Origin: Candidatus Tantalella remota
Lineage (GTDB): Bacteria; Omnitrophota; Gorgyraeia; Tantalellales; Tantalellaceae
Assembly: GCA_030765685.1 (NCBI GenBank)
Contig: JAVCCB010000063.1
Span: 1-49,371 of the forward strand
Direction: 5' to 3'
Length of the DNA: 49,371 nucleotides
Notes under the pieces: generated by a model
What the model was told of the DNA's origin: nothing
The model's database searches: none
The model's input: the letters and a program-made list of their open reading frames with translations, nothing else
Made by a program: the position numbers and the translations under genes
In this document: positions 1 to 6,857 of the stretch, one piece after another
Layout: every line of letters begins with the position of its first letter
Position numbering within the stretch: the first letter of the stretch is position 1

Positions 1-313
<313 letters not shown>

Positions 314-387
314 AAAATATTTCTCATGAGGTATCATTTATCACGTATGTCGAATTGTTCTTTTAAAGTTTGCTTCGCAAAATTTTT

Positions 388-501
388 GGAGTGCTTTTGC
401 AGAGGGGGAAACACCCGTTCCCTTTCCGAATACGGCAGTTAAGCCCCTCGTGGTCGATGGTACTACGCTGGCAACGGCGCGGGAGAGTAGAACAGCGCTC
501 C
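388..501 (+). rRNA. 5S ribosomal RNA
   Basis: A 5S rRNA follows the 23S after a spacer of about 75 bases. The conserved GGGGAAACACCCGTTCC block is at about 404-420, CCGAATACGG at about 426-435, and the GGGAGAGTAG box at 481-490. The ends form helix I: GGAGTGCT at 388-395 pairs with AGCGCTCC at 494-501, with one G-U pair. The length of about 114 bases is normal for 5S. The 23S-5S order shows that this is the distal end of an rRNA operon. Confidence 0.93.
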
Positions 502-511
502 ATTTAAATAG

Positions 512-544
512 AAAACCCGAAGGTAACCCCTTCGGGTTTTTTTA
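512..544 (+). terminator. rRNA operon rho-independent terminator
   Basis: An 11-bp stem (AAACCCGAAGG pairing with CCTTCGGGTTT) with a short loop is followed by a run of T. It starts about 10 bases after the 5S 3' end, so it ends the rRNA operon transcript. Confidence 0.93.
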
Positions 545-600
545 TTGTCTAGATAATAGTAAGGAAGGAGCATCCCTTGCTCAGACAGATTTTCCTTCGG

Positions 601-694
601 GAAAACCAGGCAGGGGTATCCCGTGCTCAAACATGCTTTAACCTCGCTTCGCTCCGTTAAAGAACTGCGCGCGGGACACCCCGTGCCTGGTTTC
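601..694. repeat. MITE-like imperfect palindrome
   Basis: Two arms of about 23 bases (601-623 and 672-694) are near-perfect inverted copies of each other; both contain AACCAGGCA or its complement and a CGGGA/TCCCG end. Inside them a second inverted pair, CTTTAAC and GTTAAAG, flanks CTCGCTTCGCTCC. The element could fold into one long hairpin of about 94 bases. No coding potential was recognised. It resembles palindromic dispersed elements but no second copy was seen in the window. Confidence 0.5.
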
Positions 695-764
695 TAACGC
701 GTATAAACTCGCCGGGGCATCCATCACCCATGTTGCCTTGCCGCACAGTTCATCAAAATAAAAA

Positions 765-801
765 ACGTCATTGCGAGAAGCGAAGCGACGAAGCAACCTC
801 C
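765..801. repeat. CGTCATTGCGAG-type dispersed repeat
   Basis: This short stretch has the CGTCATTGCGAG start and GAAGCGAAGC core found in a widespread family of intergenic palindromic repeats. It lies in a gap without genes (545-906). That gap also holds the palindrome at 601-694 and a small GTCGCC/GGCGAC hairpin near 871-885. I see no gene in it. Confidence 0.5.
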
Positions 802-906
802 ACAAATAATATCAAACCAGCGCCATGATCCCTAGCGCCGTCACCTCTGTTTGCATGGGTAAAGCTATGTTGTCGCCTGCGGCGACGTGAGGAGGGGGCT
901 TTGCCC

Positions 907-1152
907 TTAAATTAAAAAAAACAGCAGTAGTAGTTCATGTGGGTATGTGGGAAGCTGTGCATTTCCACATACCCACATGATGAGAGAGCGACTGCCTCCT
1001 AAACAGTTTTCAGCCATTTTCTCCGCGCACATATTACAGGTAGATTTTGACTTTATCGGGTAGTATGCCGTTACCAGGCACTTTATTCCTACCACCAGGA
1101 CGATAAAGACTATCATTAGTAAGATTATCTGTATGAATAATTTTCCGCGCAT
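907..1152 (-). CDS. Small single-pass membrane protein of unknown function
   Basis: This 81-residue reading frame on the minus strand starts at 1152 behind a good ribosome binding site (GGGAGG, about five bases upstream). It has one strongly hydrophobic segment at about residues 6-26, so it should be membrane-anchored or exported. A short Cys-containing stretch (CNMC, then NCLGG) follows. The last 20 or so codons run through a perfect 15-bp inverted repeat and a poly-T run that look like a transcription terminator. The true C-terminus may therefore have been altered by a lost stop codon. It is divergent from the gene at 1298. I do not recognise the family. Confidence 0.6.
   Translation of the reverse strand: MRGKLFIQIILLMIVFIVLVVGIKCLVTAYYPIKSKSTCNMCAEKMAENCLGGSRSLIMWVCGNAQLPTYPHELLLLFFLI
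936..979 (-). terminator. Terminator-like hairpin inside the 3' end of the small membrane gene
   Basis: The 15-base arms at 936-950 and 965-979 are perfect inverted repeats with a 14-base loop. On the minus strand a run of eight T (911-918 on +) follows about 17 bases after the stem. The distance is longer than usual, and the whole structure overlaps the reading frame ending at 907. Confidence 0.5.
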
Positions 1153-1220
1153 AACTTCCTCCCTTTTTTTCTAGTAAATAGTGCGAAAGCGCGGTATACA
1201 AGCGTCCCGGTCTTTCCGGA

Positions 1221-1248
1221 TTGACTATTTACCCTGTAGGAGTAAAAT
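1221..1248 (+). promoter_or_regulatory. Sigma-70-type promoter for the 1298 gene
   Basis: TTGACT at 1221-1226 and TAAAAT at 1243-1248 are separated by 16 bases. Transcription would start near 1255, about 43 bases before the start codon. Confidence 0.6.
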
Positions 1249-1297
1249 GAATGGGTAGATGATGTAATATGTCTGTGTCACCAAAAGGGAGGTCCCT

Positions 1298-1813
1298 GTG
1301 AAAGTCACAAGAAACTTCACTCTCGTCATCCTTACCCTTCTTATTTTCATTTTTCAATCTGTATGTCTTTTGCCGCCGTACGCGTATGCCACGTCCAGTC
1401 CGGGTCACGGAGACGGTGGCGGAGATCGGGGGCACAACGACGGCGGAGGCGGCTGGGGAGCTACTGCTGTTGGTATGGGTGTGCTTGGAGCGGCGGCTAC
1501 CGCCTCGCGGCATCGGCAGAGGAAGAGAGCAGCTACCAGGGTGACCAGCACTTCATCGTACAATCCCGAAAGCGGAATAACAACGACTTCACAGCTTAAT
1601 CCTGACGGATCCCGTACTATGACAAGAACCGATAATAACGGCAACGTCCTTTCTAAGGATGTGATACCGCCCAGAGGCCCGCGTCCCGCGTCGGCCACTT
1701 CCAAGAACACTGAAACGGGTGTTAAGACGACATCTGTGGGTAAGCCGGATGAATCGCATATGAACACGACGACTGACTCGGTTGGGAACGTTATCTCGCA
1801 GGAAAATAGGTAG
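1298..1813 (+). CDS. Exported Gly-rich/YD-like repeat protein
   Basis: The GTG start at 1298 has an AAGGGAGG ribosome binding site just upstream. The 171-residue product starts with a signal peptide of about 31 residues (hydrophobic core at about 8-25, AYA before the cleavage region). A Gly/His/Asp-rich stretch at about 35-55 and a small-residue segment follow. The C-terminal part holds two copies of a unit of about 35 residues (about 92-121 and 138-168). Each contains a TG/SG-[IV]-TTS start and ends in GNV[IL]S; the second half of the unit resembles RHS/YD-type repeats. Cell-surface or periplasmic location is likely; function is unknown. Confidence 0.7.
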   Translation: MKVTRNFTLVILTLLIFIFQSVCLLPPYAYATSSPGHGDGGGDRGHNDGGGGWGATAVGMGVLGAAATASRHRQRKRAATRVTSTSSYNPESGITTTSQLNPDGSRTMTRTDNNGNVLSKDVIPPRGPRPASATSKNTETGVKTTSVGKPDESHMNTTTDSVGNVISQENR

Positions 1814-1890
1814 CAAGCAGTTATCAGTCATCAATTATCAGTTATCAGTGATCGATCAAGGGAAAAAGGAAAAAGTAAAAAGGAAAAAAT
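1814..1890. repeat. Degenerate heptanucleotide array (11 units)
   Basis: Directly after the stop codon, 77 bases divide into eleven 7-base units in one register. The first half is of the TTATCAG type and the second of the AAAAAGG type, and the register does not change at the switch. No gene is seen between 1891 and the riboswitch at 2038. Confidence 0.8.
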
Positions 1891-2037
1891 ATTGGAAGGG
1901 TTTTTTATCTTAACCGTAACCTGAATCATACAAGGGAAGAATCGTTTGGAGGGATATGCGGTTAGGAGAACAAAATCTTGCCTTACTGGAGGGGTATGCT
2001 ACACTTTGATATAGATAGTAAAATTCGTTCTTTATTT

Positions 2038-2122
2038 TTGATAAGGGTACAACCTGTGAAAGCAGGTGCCACAAAGCTCGAGAGCCTAAAGCCGTATGGC
2101 TATGGTAGTCAGCTACCGGAAA
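2038..2122 (+). promoter_or_regulatory. Cyclic-di-GMP-I (GEMM) riboswitch
   Basis: The sequence aligns along its length with the GEMM-I aptamer. It has AGGGTACAACC at the 5' side and a GAAA tetraloop hairpin at about 2053-2066. The conserved ACAAAGC is at 2071-2077 and GAGCCTAAAG at about 2082-2091. A second hairpin capped by GGTAGTCAGCTACC is at about 2104-2117. An intrinsic terminator starts eight bases later, so the aptamer probably controls read-through into the exported protein gene at 2204 in response to cyclic di-GMP. Whether ligand turns the gene on or off cannot be read from the sequence. The HD-GYP enzyme at 24914 belongs to the same signalling network. Confidence 0.85.
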
Positions 2123-2129
2123 TGAATTG

Positions 2130-2159
2130 AAAACCACAGTTTCCGAGCTGTGGTTTTTG
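2130..2159 (+). terminator. Terminator of the GEMM riboswitch
   Basis: The stem AAAACCACAG with CTGTGGTTTT (2130-2139 and 2148-2157) has an 8-base loop and a T-rich tail. It lies between the aptamer and the gene at 2204, where a transcription-control switch is expected. Confidence 0.85.
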
Positions 2160-2203
2160 TTGTATAATAACGGTGTAATGCAATACTAACGAGAGGGGGA
2201 GAA

Positions 2204-2485
2204 ATGAAAGTTTTAGCTATTATGTTGGTCGCCTTTATGGCGCTTTCTACGGTAACATGTTTTGCCGTCGAAAGAGAAGACCCGATCACGGGTTCGGTAA
2301 AAACCGTCGGAAGAGCTGCTAAGGGTACTGTCGAAACGGCAGTGAGCCCTGTGGTGGCTATCGGAAGAGGAGAGCCGGAAAAAGTAATTACGGATCCTTT
2401 GAACAAAGGCGGAAAAACCGTGTATGACGCGACAGTGGACACGGGCAAGACTGTTACTATGCAGAAAGTCGATAGTATCGACTAA
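2204..2485 (+). CDS. Small exported protein under riboswitch control
   Basis: This 93-residue product has a strong ribosome binding site (GAGAGGGGGAG) before the ATG at 2204. A signal peptide spans about residues 1-21 (hydrophobic core, then CFA before VER). The mature part of about 70 residues is rich in Gly, Val, Thr and Lys, with no predicted membrane segment and no Cys. It contains two similar short patterns (ITGSVKTVGRAAKGTVETAV, then ITDPLNKGGKTVYDATVDTG). I do not recognise a family. Its position behind a cyclic-di-GMP riboswitch suggests a role in surface attachment or envelope state; this is inference. Confidence 0.78.
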   Translation: MKVLAIMLVAFMALSTVTCFAVEREDPITGSVKTVGRAAKGTVETAVSPVVAIGRGEPEKVITDPLNKGGKTVYDATVDTGKTVTMQKVDSID

Positions 2486-2489
2486 TAGG

Positions 2490-2566
2490 GGACGCCCCGT
2501 AAGGGGCCTGTATAGTTGAAACAGTCTTAAAAGTAAGAAGTTTGATTAGACGGGGGCGTCTTTTAT
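2490..2566 (+). terminator. Terminator-like structure after the 2204 gene
   Basis: GACGCCCC at 2491-2498 can pair with GGGGCGTC at 2553-2560, which is followed by TTTTATT. An alternative local hairpin, CCCCGTAAGGGG at 2495-2506, competes for the same left arm. This could be a terminator or an attenuator for the Spy-like gene at 2643. Confidence 0.45.
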
Positions 2567-2642
2567 TGAGGAACATGTGTTTCTCTGTGAAAGATGTCCC
2601 CCTTTTTCTTTATGGGTTGTTTATCCAAAGAAAGGGATAGTC

Positions 2643-3107
2643 ATGACGAAGAAATTTATTGTATTACCGGTGTTGGTGTTATTTTTAATGTGCCTTATAC
2701 CGCAGTTCGCCCAGGCTGACGGTGGTTATAAAGGCGGGGGCGGGTATCACCAGAAAGGATTAGACAGTAAGATCCTTTATAAAGCCAAATTCATGCTCAA
2801 GAACCAGGATGAGCTGGGGCTTTCGGCAGAACAGGTCAAAAAAATAAAAGAAGTCAAGATCGCCGTTAAAAAAGACACGGTTAAAAGGAATGCCGAGATA
2901 GAACTTATCAAGATAGATATCAAGGCAAAAATGTACGATGACAAGCTCGATGTAGCAGGAATAGACAAGCTTATCGATAAGAAATATGATCTGAAAAAGG
3001 CGAAGGCAAAAGCACTGGTCCAGACGTGCTCGGATATGAGAGATATCCTGACGGAAGATCAGATGAAAGAATTCAAAGCGATGTGTCGCAAATCGTGTAA
3101 GAAGTAG
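2643..3107 (+). CDS. Spy/CpxP-like periplasmic LTxxQ-family protein
   Basis: The likely start is the ATG at 2643, where a signal peptide begins (MTKKF, hydrophobic core, then AQA before DGG). The frame is open further upstream but gives an unnatural N-terminus. The mature protein is almost entirely alpha-helical and Lys-rich. It carries the two family signatures, LSAEQ near residue 60 and LTEDQ near residue 139. Spy and CpxP are small periplasmic ATP-independent chaperones or stress sensors, and related proteins are linked to metal stress. The 154-residue length fits. The C-terminus has a Cys pair (CRKSC), which is not typical of Spy. Neighbouring genes also point to envelope stress. Confidence 0.75.
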   Translation: MTKKFIVLPVLVLFLMCLIPQFAQADGGYKGGGGYHQKGLDSKILYKAKFMLKNQDELGLSAEQVKKIKEVKIAVKKDTVKRNAEIELIKIDIKAKMYDDKLDVAGIDKLIDKKYDLKKAKAKALVQTCSDMRDILTEDQMKEFKAMCRKSCKK

Positions 3108-3149
3108 CGAGTAGTAAACAGATCTAGGGAAGGTTGAGGGTTGAGACGT
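3101..3149. repeat. Degenerate heptanucleotide array
   Basis: Seven 7-base units in one register start inside the last codons of the Spy-like gene (GAAGTAG contains its stop) and run into an ACGTCAT palindrome element. Examples are GAGGGTT and CGAGTAG. Confidence 0.6.
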
Positions 3150-3365
3150 CATCCCCGTACGCGACCGAGGGGCGAAGGTCCCCGAGGAAGTGCCGAATGC
3201 CAGAGGGCTTCGGCCTTTAAACGGGGAATATTTAAATACGTCATCCCCGCATGCTCTAAGCGGGGATCCAATAATAATATTATTCCTATTTGATTCCCGC
3301 TTCCGCGGGAATGACGTTTGTGATCCCGGATATTCCTTGCCTGGCTCGGGATTCCGGGATGACGA
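3146..3365. repeat. Cluster of GTCATCCCCGC-type palindromic repeats
   Basis: Three adjacent elements lie in this gap. The clearest, 3238-3317, has inverted ends ACGTCAT and ATGACGT with internal CCCCGC/GCGGGG and CCCGC/GCGGG pairs. A second at about 3321-3365 pairs GATCCCGGA with a TCCGGGATGAC end. A third, partial one begins at 3146. This repeat family is widespread in bacterial intergenic DNA. Between 3366 and 3424 there is a short heptad-like stretch (AACCTTT type). I see no gene in 3108-3472. Confidence 0.65.
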
Positions 3366-3424
3366 TTTACCCCTTAACCTTTAACCTTGTATTGTGGACC
3401 AAGAGTACCCGCCCCAACCTTCCA

Positions 3425-3453
3425 TTTACAACTTACCCAAACAGAGATACAAT
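3425..3453 (+). promoter_or_regulatory. Promoter for msrAB
   Basis: TTTACA at 3425-3430 and TACAAT at 3448-3453 have ideal 17-base spacing. Transcription would start near 3460, a few bases before the ATG at 3473. Its spacer closely resembles that of the promoter at 7368-7396. Confidence 0.7.
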
Positions 3454-3472
3454 ATAATCAGCTAGAGAGATC

Positions 3473-4498
3473 ATGAAATTATTAGTTACATTTCTACTTA
3501 TAGGCATGATAATGACCAACGGACAGGCTGAAGACAGATACGAGAAAGCGACGTTCGCCGGAGGATGTTTCTGGTGCATGGAGGGACCCTTTGAAGAACT
3601 CGATGGCGTTCAGGACGTTGTGTCCGGATACACCGGAGGGGAAGTTGAATTTCCTACTTATGAGAGGGTGTCGACAGGCATGACCGGCCATGCGGAGGCA
3701 GTGCAGGTCACATATGATCCTTCAAAAGTGTCTTATCCGGAGCTTTTGGAGGTGTTCTGGAGACAGGTCGATCCTACGGATGCTTCAGGCCAGTTTGCCG
3801 ATAAGGGTTCACAGTACAGGACGGCCATCTTTTACCACAATAAAGAACAGAAGACTCTTGCCGAGAAGTCAAAGGACGACCTCGAAAAGTCAGGTAAATT
3901 CGCCGCGCTTTTGGTCACGGAGATGATTTCGGCCGGAGAATTCTATCGTGCGGAAGATTACCATCAGGACTACTATAAGAATTTTTCCGGCGATTACAAG
4001 AAGTACAAAAAAGGATCCGGAAGGGAGAGGTTTCTCGACGAGACCTGGGGGAACGCGAAGACCTACAAAAAACTTTCCGCGGAAGAATTGAAAGAAAAAC
4101 TGACCCCCTTACAGTACAAGGTCACGCAGAAGAACGGTACCGAACGGGCTTTCAAAAATGAGTATTGGGATAATAAAGAAGAAGGTATATATGTGGATGT
4201 TGTTTCAGGGGAACCGCTGTTCAGTTCTGCGGATAAATACACATCAGGTACCGGCTGGCCGAGTTTTACGAAACCGCTGGAAGGCGGGAACATCGTTGTT
4301 AAGGAAGACAGGAGTCTTTTTACGATAAGGATGGAAGTGCGGAGCAAACACGCGGACTCGCATCTGGGACATATCTTTGACGACGGTCCCGGACCTGCTG
4401 GCCTAAGGTACTGCCTGAACTCCGCTGCGTTCAGATTTATACCAAAGGAAGACCTAGATAAAGAGGGGTATTCTGAATATAAGGAACTTTTTAAGTAA
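3473..4498 (+). CDS. msrAB: Exported methionine sulfoxide reductase MsrA-MsrB fusion
   Basis: This bifunctional enzyme reduces both S- and R-methionine sulfoxide in oxidised proteins. A signal peptide (about residues 1-19) places it outside the cytoplasm. The MsrA domain (about 25-180) has the GCFWCME motif with catalytic Cys32. The MsrB domain (about 205-335) has [18 protein letters not shown] and RYCLNSAAF, with catalytic Cys314. The Cys pairs that bind zinc in many MsrB proteins are absent, so this is the zinc-free type. The 341-residue length matches fused MsrAB proteins. Electrons would have to come from a membrane or periplasmic thiol system that is not visible here. Confidence 0.95.
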   Translation: MKLLVTFLLIGMIMTNGQAEDRYEKATFAGGCFWCMEGPFEELDGVQDVVSGYTGGEVEFPTYERVSTGMTGHAEAVQVTYDPSKVSYPELLEVFWRQVDPTDASGQFADKGSQYRTAIFYHNKEQKTLAEKSKDDLEKSGKFAALLVTEMISAGEFYRAEDYHQDYYKNFSGDYKKYKKGSGRERFLDETWGNAKTYKKLSAEELKEKLTPLQYKVTQKNGTERAFKNEYWDNKEEGIYVDVVSGEPLFSSADKYTSGTGWPSFTKPLEGGNIVVKEDRSLFTIRMEVRSKHADSHLGHIFDDGPGPAGLRYCLNSAAFRFIPKEDLDKEGYSEYKELFK

Positions 4499-4509
4499 GA
4501 GAGGTGGTT

Positions 4510-4710
4510 ATGTCTGAAGAATCAAAAAAAGCCCTAGAAGAATGGTGGAAGCTGGCGGATGAAGTCAATCGTATCTCCAGGATGAAACCGTTAAGCCCGG
4601 GAGGGCCTGTACCCACGCACACTAAAGAAGAGATCTCGAGAATGCTGCAGCTTTGCGAGGAAGAGAAGAAAGCTCTCCAAAGATATCTGGATAGCATCGA
4701 AAATAAATAA
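4510..4710 (+). CDS. Small charged helical protein, unknown
   Basis: The ATG at 4510 is chosen because a GAGAGGTGG ribosome binding site lies just before it; the upstream GTG at 4504 is part of that site. The 66-residue product is highly charged and mostly helical, with a Pro/Gly break near the middle (LSPGGPVP). It has no signal peptide or membrane segment, so it is probably cytosolic. It starts 11 bases after msrAB and precedes the 4724 gene by 13 bases, which suggests one operon. No family recognised. Confidence 0.65.
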   Translation: MSEESKKALEEWWKLADEVNRISRMKPLSPGGPVPTHTKEEISRMLQLCEEEKKALQRYLDSIENK

Positions 4711-4723
4711 AAGCGAGGTTGAG

Positions 4724-5005
4724 ATGAAGAAGATCATGATCATTTTGCTCATGCTGAGTTTGATGGTCTCTGTGCACGCGCAGGAAGCGGAAAAAAGTGA
4801 TGAAAGCATGGATTCCCTGATGTCCGTGATAGTCACAGACGATGCGTCTATCAGGGAGGAAGCTGTGCAGCTGGGGATACCCGTGTCACAGCAGAAAAAA
4901 TTTGTGTACGACATGAGAGAGATAAATAAACAATATCAGCAGGGATCCCTGACTCGTACGGAGTATATCGGGGCGAAGCGCTCGCTGATCGAGAACTCGA
5001 GATAG
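4724..5005 (+). CDS. Small exported protein, unknown
   Basis: The 93-residue product has a signal peptide (Lys-Lys start, hydrophobic core to about residue 17, then VHAQ with cleavage probably after HA). The mature part is acidic then basic and probably helical, without Cys. A GAGGTTGAG stretch serves as ribosome binding site. It is the last gene of the msrAB group; a long heptad array follows. Function unknown. Confidence 0.65.
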   Translation: MKKIMIILLMLSLMVSVHAQEAEKSDESMDSLMSVIVTDDASIREEAVQLGIPVSQQKKFVYDMREINKQYQQGSLTRTEYIGAKRSLIENSR

Positions 5006-5032
5006 GAGCATCGCGGTTTGCAGAGCACAATT

Positions 5033-5089
5033 AAAGTAAAAAGTAAAAAGGATAAAGGAAAAAAGAAAGGTTTCTTGTTGGATATACAG
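5033..5089 (+). repeat. 57-bp repeat, inverted copy at 38962-39018
   Basis: The first part is heptad-structured (GTAAAAA and GGATAAA type units) and the second is not. The complete 57 bases are identical to the reverse complement of 38962-39018. Confidence 0.85.
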
Positions 5090-5102
5090 GCCCTCCTAGT
5101 TA

Positions 5103-5179
5103 CTTCTTCCCTTTTCCTTTAACTGGTATCTGATGACTGGTCACTGATCACTGGTCACTGATTACAGTGTACAGTGACC
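5103..5179. repeat. Degenerate heptanucleotide array (11 units)
   Basis: Eleven consecutive 7-base units share one register. They pass from a CCTTTTC type to a TGGTCAC/TGATCAC type and end in AGTGTAC-like units. Nothing coding is seen between 5006 and 5252. Confidence 0.85.
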
Positions 5180-5252
5180 CCTTTAAAGGTTACAATAATA
5201 TCCGAATTTGCCGTTAATATTACAACGACCGTGACATAGCAGGTAACAGGGA

Positions 5253-5600
5253 ATGATGAATTTAAGAAGAACAGTTAGTGTTATTATACTGGCAGGCCTT
5301 ATTTTCTTTAATGCCGGCAATGCCGGTGCGGAGGAAAAGGAAGAGCCGAAGAAGATCTCGATAAAACACGGCATGTACGAGAAAAGCGTTAATAAGAGAT
5401 TCGGGGATCCGTTGTTGGTACAGGAAATAAAAGATAAGTTCTGGCCGATACCGAAAAAACGGGCTCTTTATGAGATAGGCGAATCGGATTACATGATACT
5501 TTATTTCTTTTCCGGAAGGATAAATAAAATAACCATTCTCAGCGACATGGACCGGGAACAGGCAGTAGAGATGTTTAGCACGATGGCCCCCGGAGTATAA
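5253..5600 (+). CDS. Exported BamE/SmpA-like small protein
   Basis: The 115-residue product starts at one of two adjacent ATG codons (5253 or 5256) behind an AGGTAACAGGGA stretch. A signal peptide ends near residue 25 (AGA before EEK). The mature protein has the layout of the SmpA/OmlA/BamE fold: a GMYEKSVNKRFGDP motif where a turn-helix precedes G.P, then a beta-strand with aromatic residues and a final YFFSGRINKI strand. Such proteins are typically envelope-assembly accessory factors. There is no lipobox Cys, so it would be soluble in the periplasm. The assignment rests on pattern only. Confidence 0.65.
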   Translation: MMNLRRTVSVIILAGLIFFNAGNAGAEEKEEPKKISIKHGMYEKSVNKRFGDPLLVQEIKDKFWPIPKKRALYEIGESDYMILYFFSGRINKITILSDMDREQAVEMFSTMAPGV

Positions 5601-5626
5601 ACCAGACAAGAGGAGAGTACAGTCAG

Positions 5627-6055
5627 ATGGCAAGAGCATGCCCTACAGTTAATTTTAGTGTGGATGAAAAAACAGCGAGGATCGGAGCCTTTTTTACACT
5701 TATTTTGATGCTGGTTTTCATCTTCACGCCATGGAAATGGATCATTTTTGTTCTTGCGGCCGATTTTTTTCTCCGCGTTTTTCTTAAGGGTAAAGGAAAC
5801 CCCTTAGCGGTGTTAAACCGCAGAATGGCCAAAGCGCTTGAGCTGGAGCCTTCGCTGGTCAATGCCGGCCCTAAGCTGTTCGCTGCCAGGATCGGGTTTA
5901 TCTGCTGCGTACTCATCGCGATATTGTATATCGCGGATCTTATGACGGTAGCATACGCGCTGAGTGTCATGATAGCCTTATTCGCTTCTCTTGAATCTTT
6001 CCTCGGATACTGTGTGGGCTGCAGGCTTTATTCTCTGATACCCAGAAAGACGTAA
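5627..6055 (+). CDS. DUF4395 family membrane protein
   Basis: The 142-residue product has about four hydrophobic segments (about 20-38, 37-53, 87-104, 106-125). It shows family features: CP-x-VNFSVDE near the N-terminus, an ARIGAFFTL segment, FFLRVF, a PKLFAARIG motif and a C-terminal GYCVGCRLY. DUF4395 proteins are inner-membrane proteins of unknown activity, often found near thiol-redox or rhodanese genes. The conserved Cys pair CVGC fits a redox role. A GAGGAGAG ribosome binding site precedes the start. It sits directly before a lipoprotein gene. Confidence 0.8.
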   Translation: MARACPTVNFSVDEKTARIGAFFTLILMLVFIFTPWKWIIFVLAADFFLRVFLKGKGNPLAVLNRRMAKALELEPSLVNAGPKLFAARIGFICCVLIAILYIADLMTVAYALSVMIALFASLESFLGYCVGCRLYSLIPRKT

Positions 6056-6056
6056 T

Positions 6057-6257
6057 ATGAATAGATACCTCGTTACTATTTTGGTTGTATGTTCTTTTCT
6101 GCTCCTGGCGTGCGGTTGTGGGGAACAAGGGGCCGATGAGCCGGGAGTCGTCGAGTATGTCACGGGAAAAGAGCAGATCAAGACATATGAAAAAGCGGGA
6201 GTGAAGATCGATGAGATAAACAGGACTTTAAAAGAAAGATACAGGGAGACAGACTGA
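6057..6257 (+). CDS. Small lipoprotein, unknown
   Basis: The 66-residue product has a lipoprotein signal: a short basic start, a hydrophobic core and LLAC with the modified Cys near residue 19, followed by GCGEQ. The mature part of about 48 residues is charged and probably helical. The start lies two bases after the stop of the DUF4395 gene, so translation is probably coupled. Function unknown. Confidence 0.72.
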   Translation: MNRYLVTILVVCSFLLLACGCGEQGADEPGVVEYVTGKEQIKTYEKAGVKIDEINRTLKERYRETD

Positions 6258-6271
6258 CGGAGGTGGTACAA

Positions 6272-6607
6272 GTGGATCAGGAAATAATAAAAGAACTGGA
6301 AGAAAAACTTAAAGTGCTTCATGGGGATCTTGGAAGCGAGCTTAAGGCTCACACGGACGAGCTTAAGGAAGGTATGAGCCAGAATACTTTGGACGCTTTA
6401 TCGATGAGGGAAGAGGACGATGTAGTAGAGGAAGAAGAGCGCCTGGAAGGAAGAGAGCTAAGCCTTGTAGAGGACGCTCTTGGGAGGATAGCCGAGGGTA
6501 CTTACGGAAAATGCTGTGATTGCGGCGATGACATAAATGTAGAGAGGCTCAGGGCTGTGCCTTACGCTAAATATTGTGTGCCCTGCCAGTCTAATCGGGA
6601 AAAATGA
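6272..6607 (+). CDS. TraR/DksA-family zinc-finger protein
   Basis: The start is probably the GTG at 6272, with GGAGGTGG five bases upstream; an in-frame GTG at 6263 lies inside that site. The product of about 111 residues has a long helical coiled-coil region (about 5-75) and a C-terminal four-Cys zinc finger (CCDCG, then CVPCQ). This is the DksA/TraR layout. Family members bind RNA polymerase or act as general regulators; the coiled-coil tip DxxDA acidic motif of true DksA is not obvious (LSMREEDD is in that area). It could be a YteA/YocK-like member. Its stop overlaps the next start (ATGA). Confidence 0.82.
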   Translation: MDQEIIKELEEKLKVLHGDLGSELKAHTDELKEGMSQNTLDALSMREEDDVVEEEERLEGRELSLVEDALGRIAEGTYGKCCDCGDDINVERLRAVPYAKYCVPCQSNREK

Positions 6608-6777
6608 TAAAACGTATTTTGATAGGAGCGGCTATAGGCGCGGCTATAGGGTTTGGCGCCAATTATTTGTGTTACCTCACGGGCGGAACCTGCCTTCTGA
6701 TGAATGATAAGCTGACATCAGTACTTTTGGGAATGTTCGTCGGTGGGCTGGTGGGCTCTGTTTTGGGTAATGAGTGA
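6604..6777 (+). CDS. DUF6132-like small membrane protein
   Basis: A 57-residue frame starts at the ATG overlapping the TGA of the zinc-finger gene (ATGA), so translation is coupled. The protein has two hydrophobic segments: a Gly/Ala-rich one at about residues 5-20 and another at about 39-54. Between them lies the motif YLTGGTCLL, which matches the conserved TGTCP-like loop of DUF6132 membrane proteins. These are often found with thioredoxin, rhodanese or YgaP-like genes. Here it belongs to the run of small redox and envelope genes. The size makes it easy to miss in annotation. Confidence 0.75.
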   Translation: MIKRILIGAAIGAAIGFGANYLCYLTGGTCLLMNDKLTSVLLGMFVGGLVGSVLGNE

Positions 6778-6824
6778 CATTTTCGTCAAAAAGTACAAAA
6801 CCTTGCAGTTAGACGATATTTTTA

Positions 6825-6852
6825 TTGACAAAATAAGAAAATATAGTACAAT
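6825..6852 (+). promoter_or_regulatory. Strong sigma-70-type promoter
   Basis: A consensus TTGACA at 6825-6830 and TACAAT at 6847-6852 are separated by 16 bases. Transcription would start near 6858. The first downstream element is a terminator rather than a gene. Confidence 0.78.
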
Positions 6853-6857
6853 AATAA

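Noticed and set aside
450-641. 63-codon open frame across the 5S rRNA end
   Set aside because: It overlaps the 5S rRNA, the terminator and a palindrome; no gene signals.
3190-3384. 64-codon open frame in 3190-3384
   Set aside because: It is made of GTCATCCCCGC-type palindromes; the translation resembles the spurious frames that these repeats give in many genomes.
5033-5179. Possible CRISPR array because of short regular repeats
   Set aside because: The period is 7 bases and units are degenerate, with no spacers or 25-35 base direct repeats, and no cas gene is in the window.
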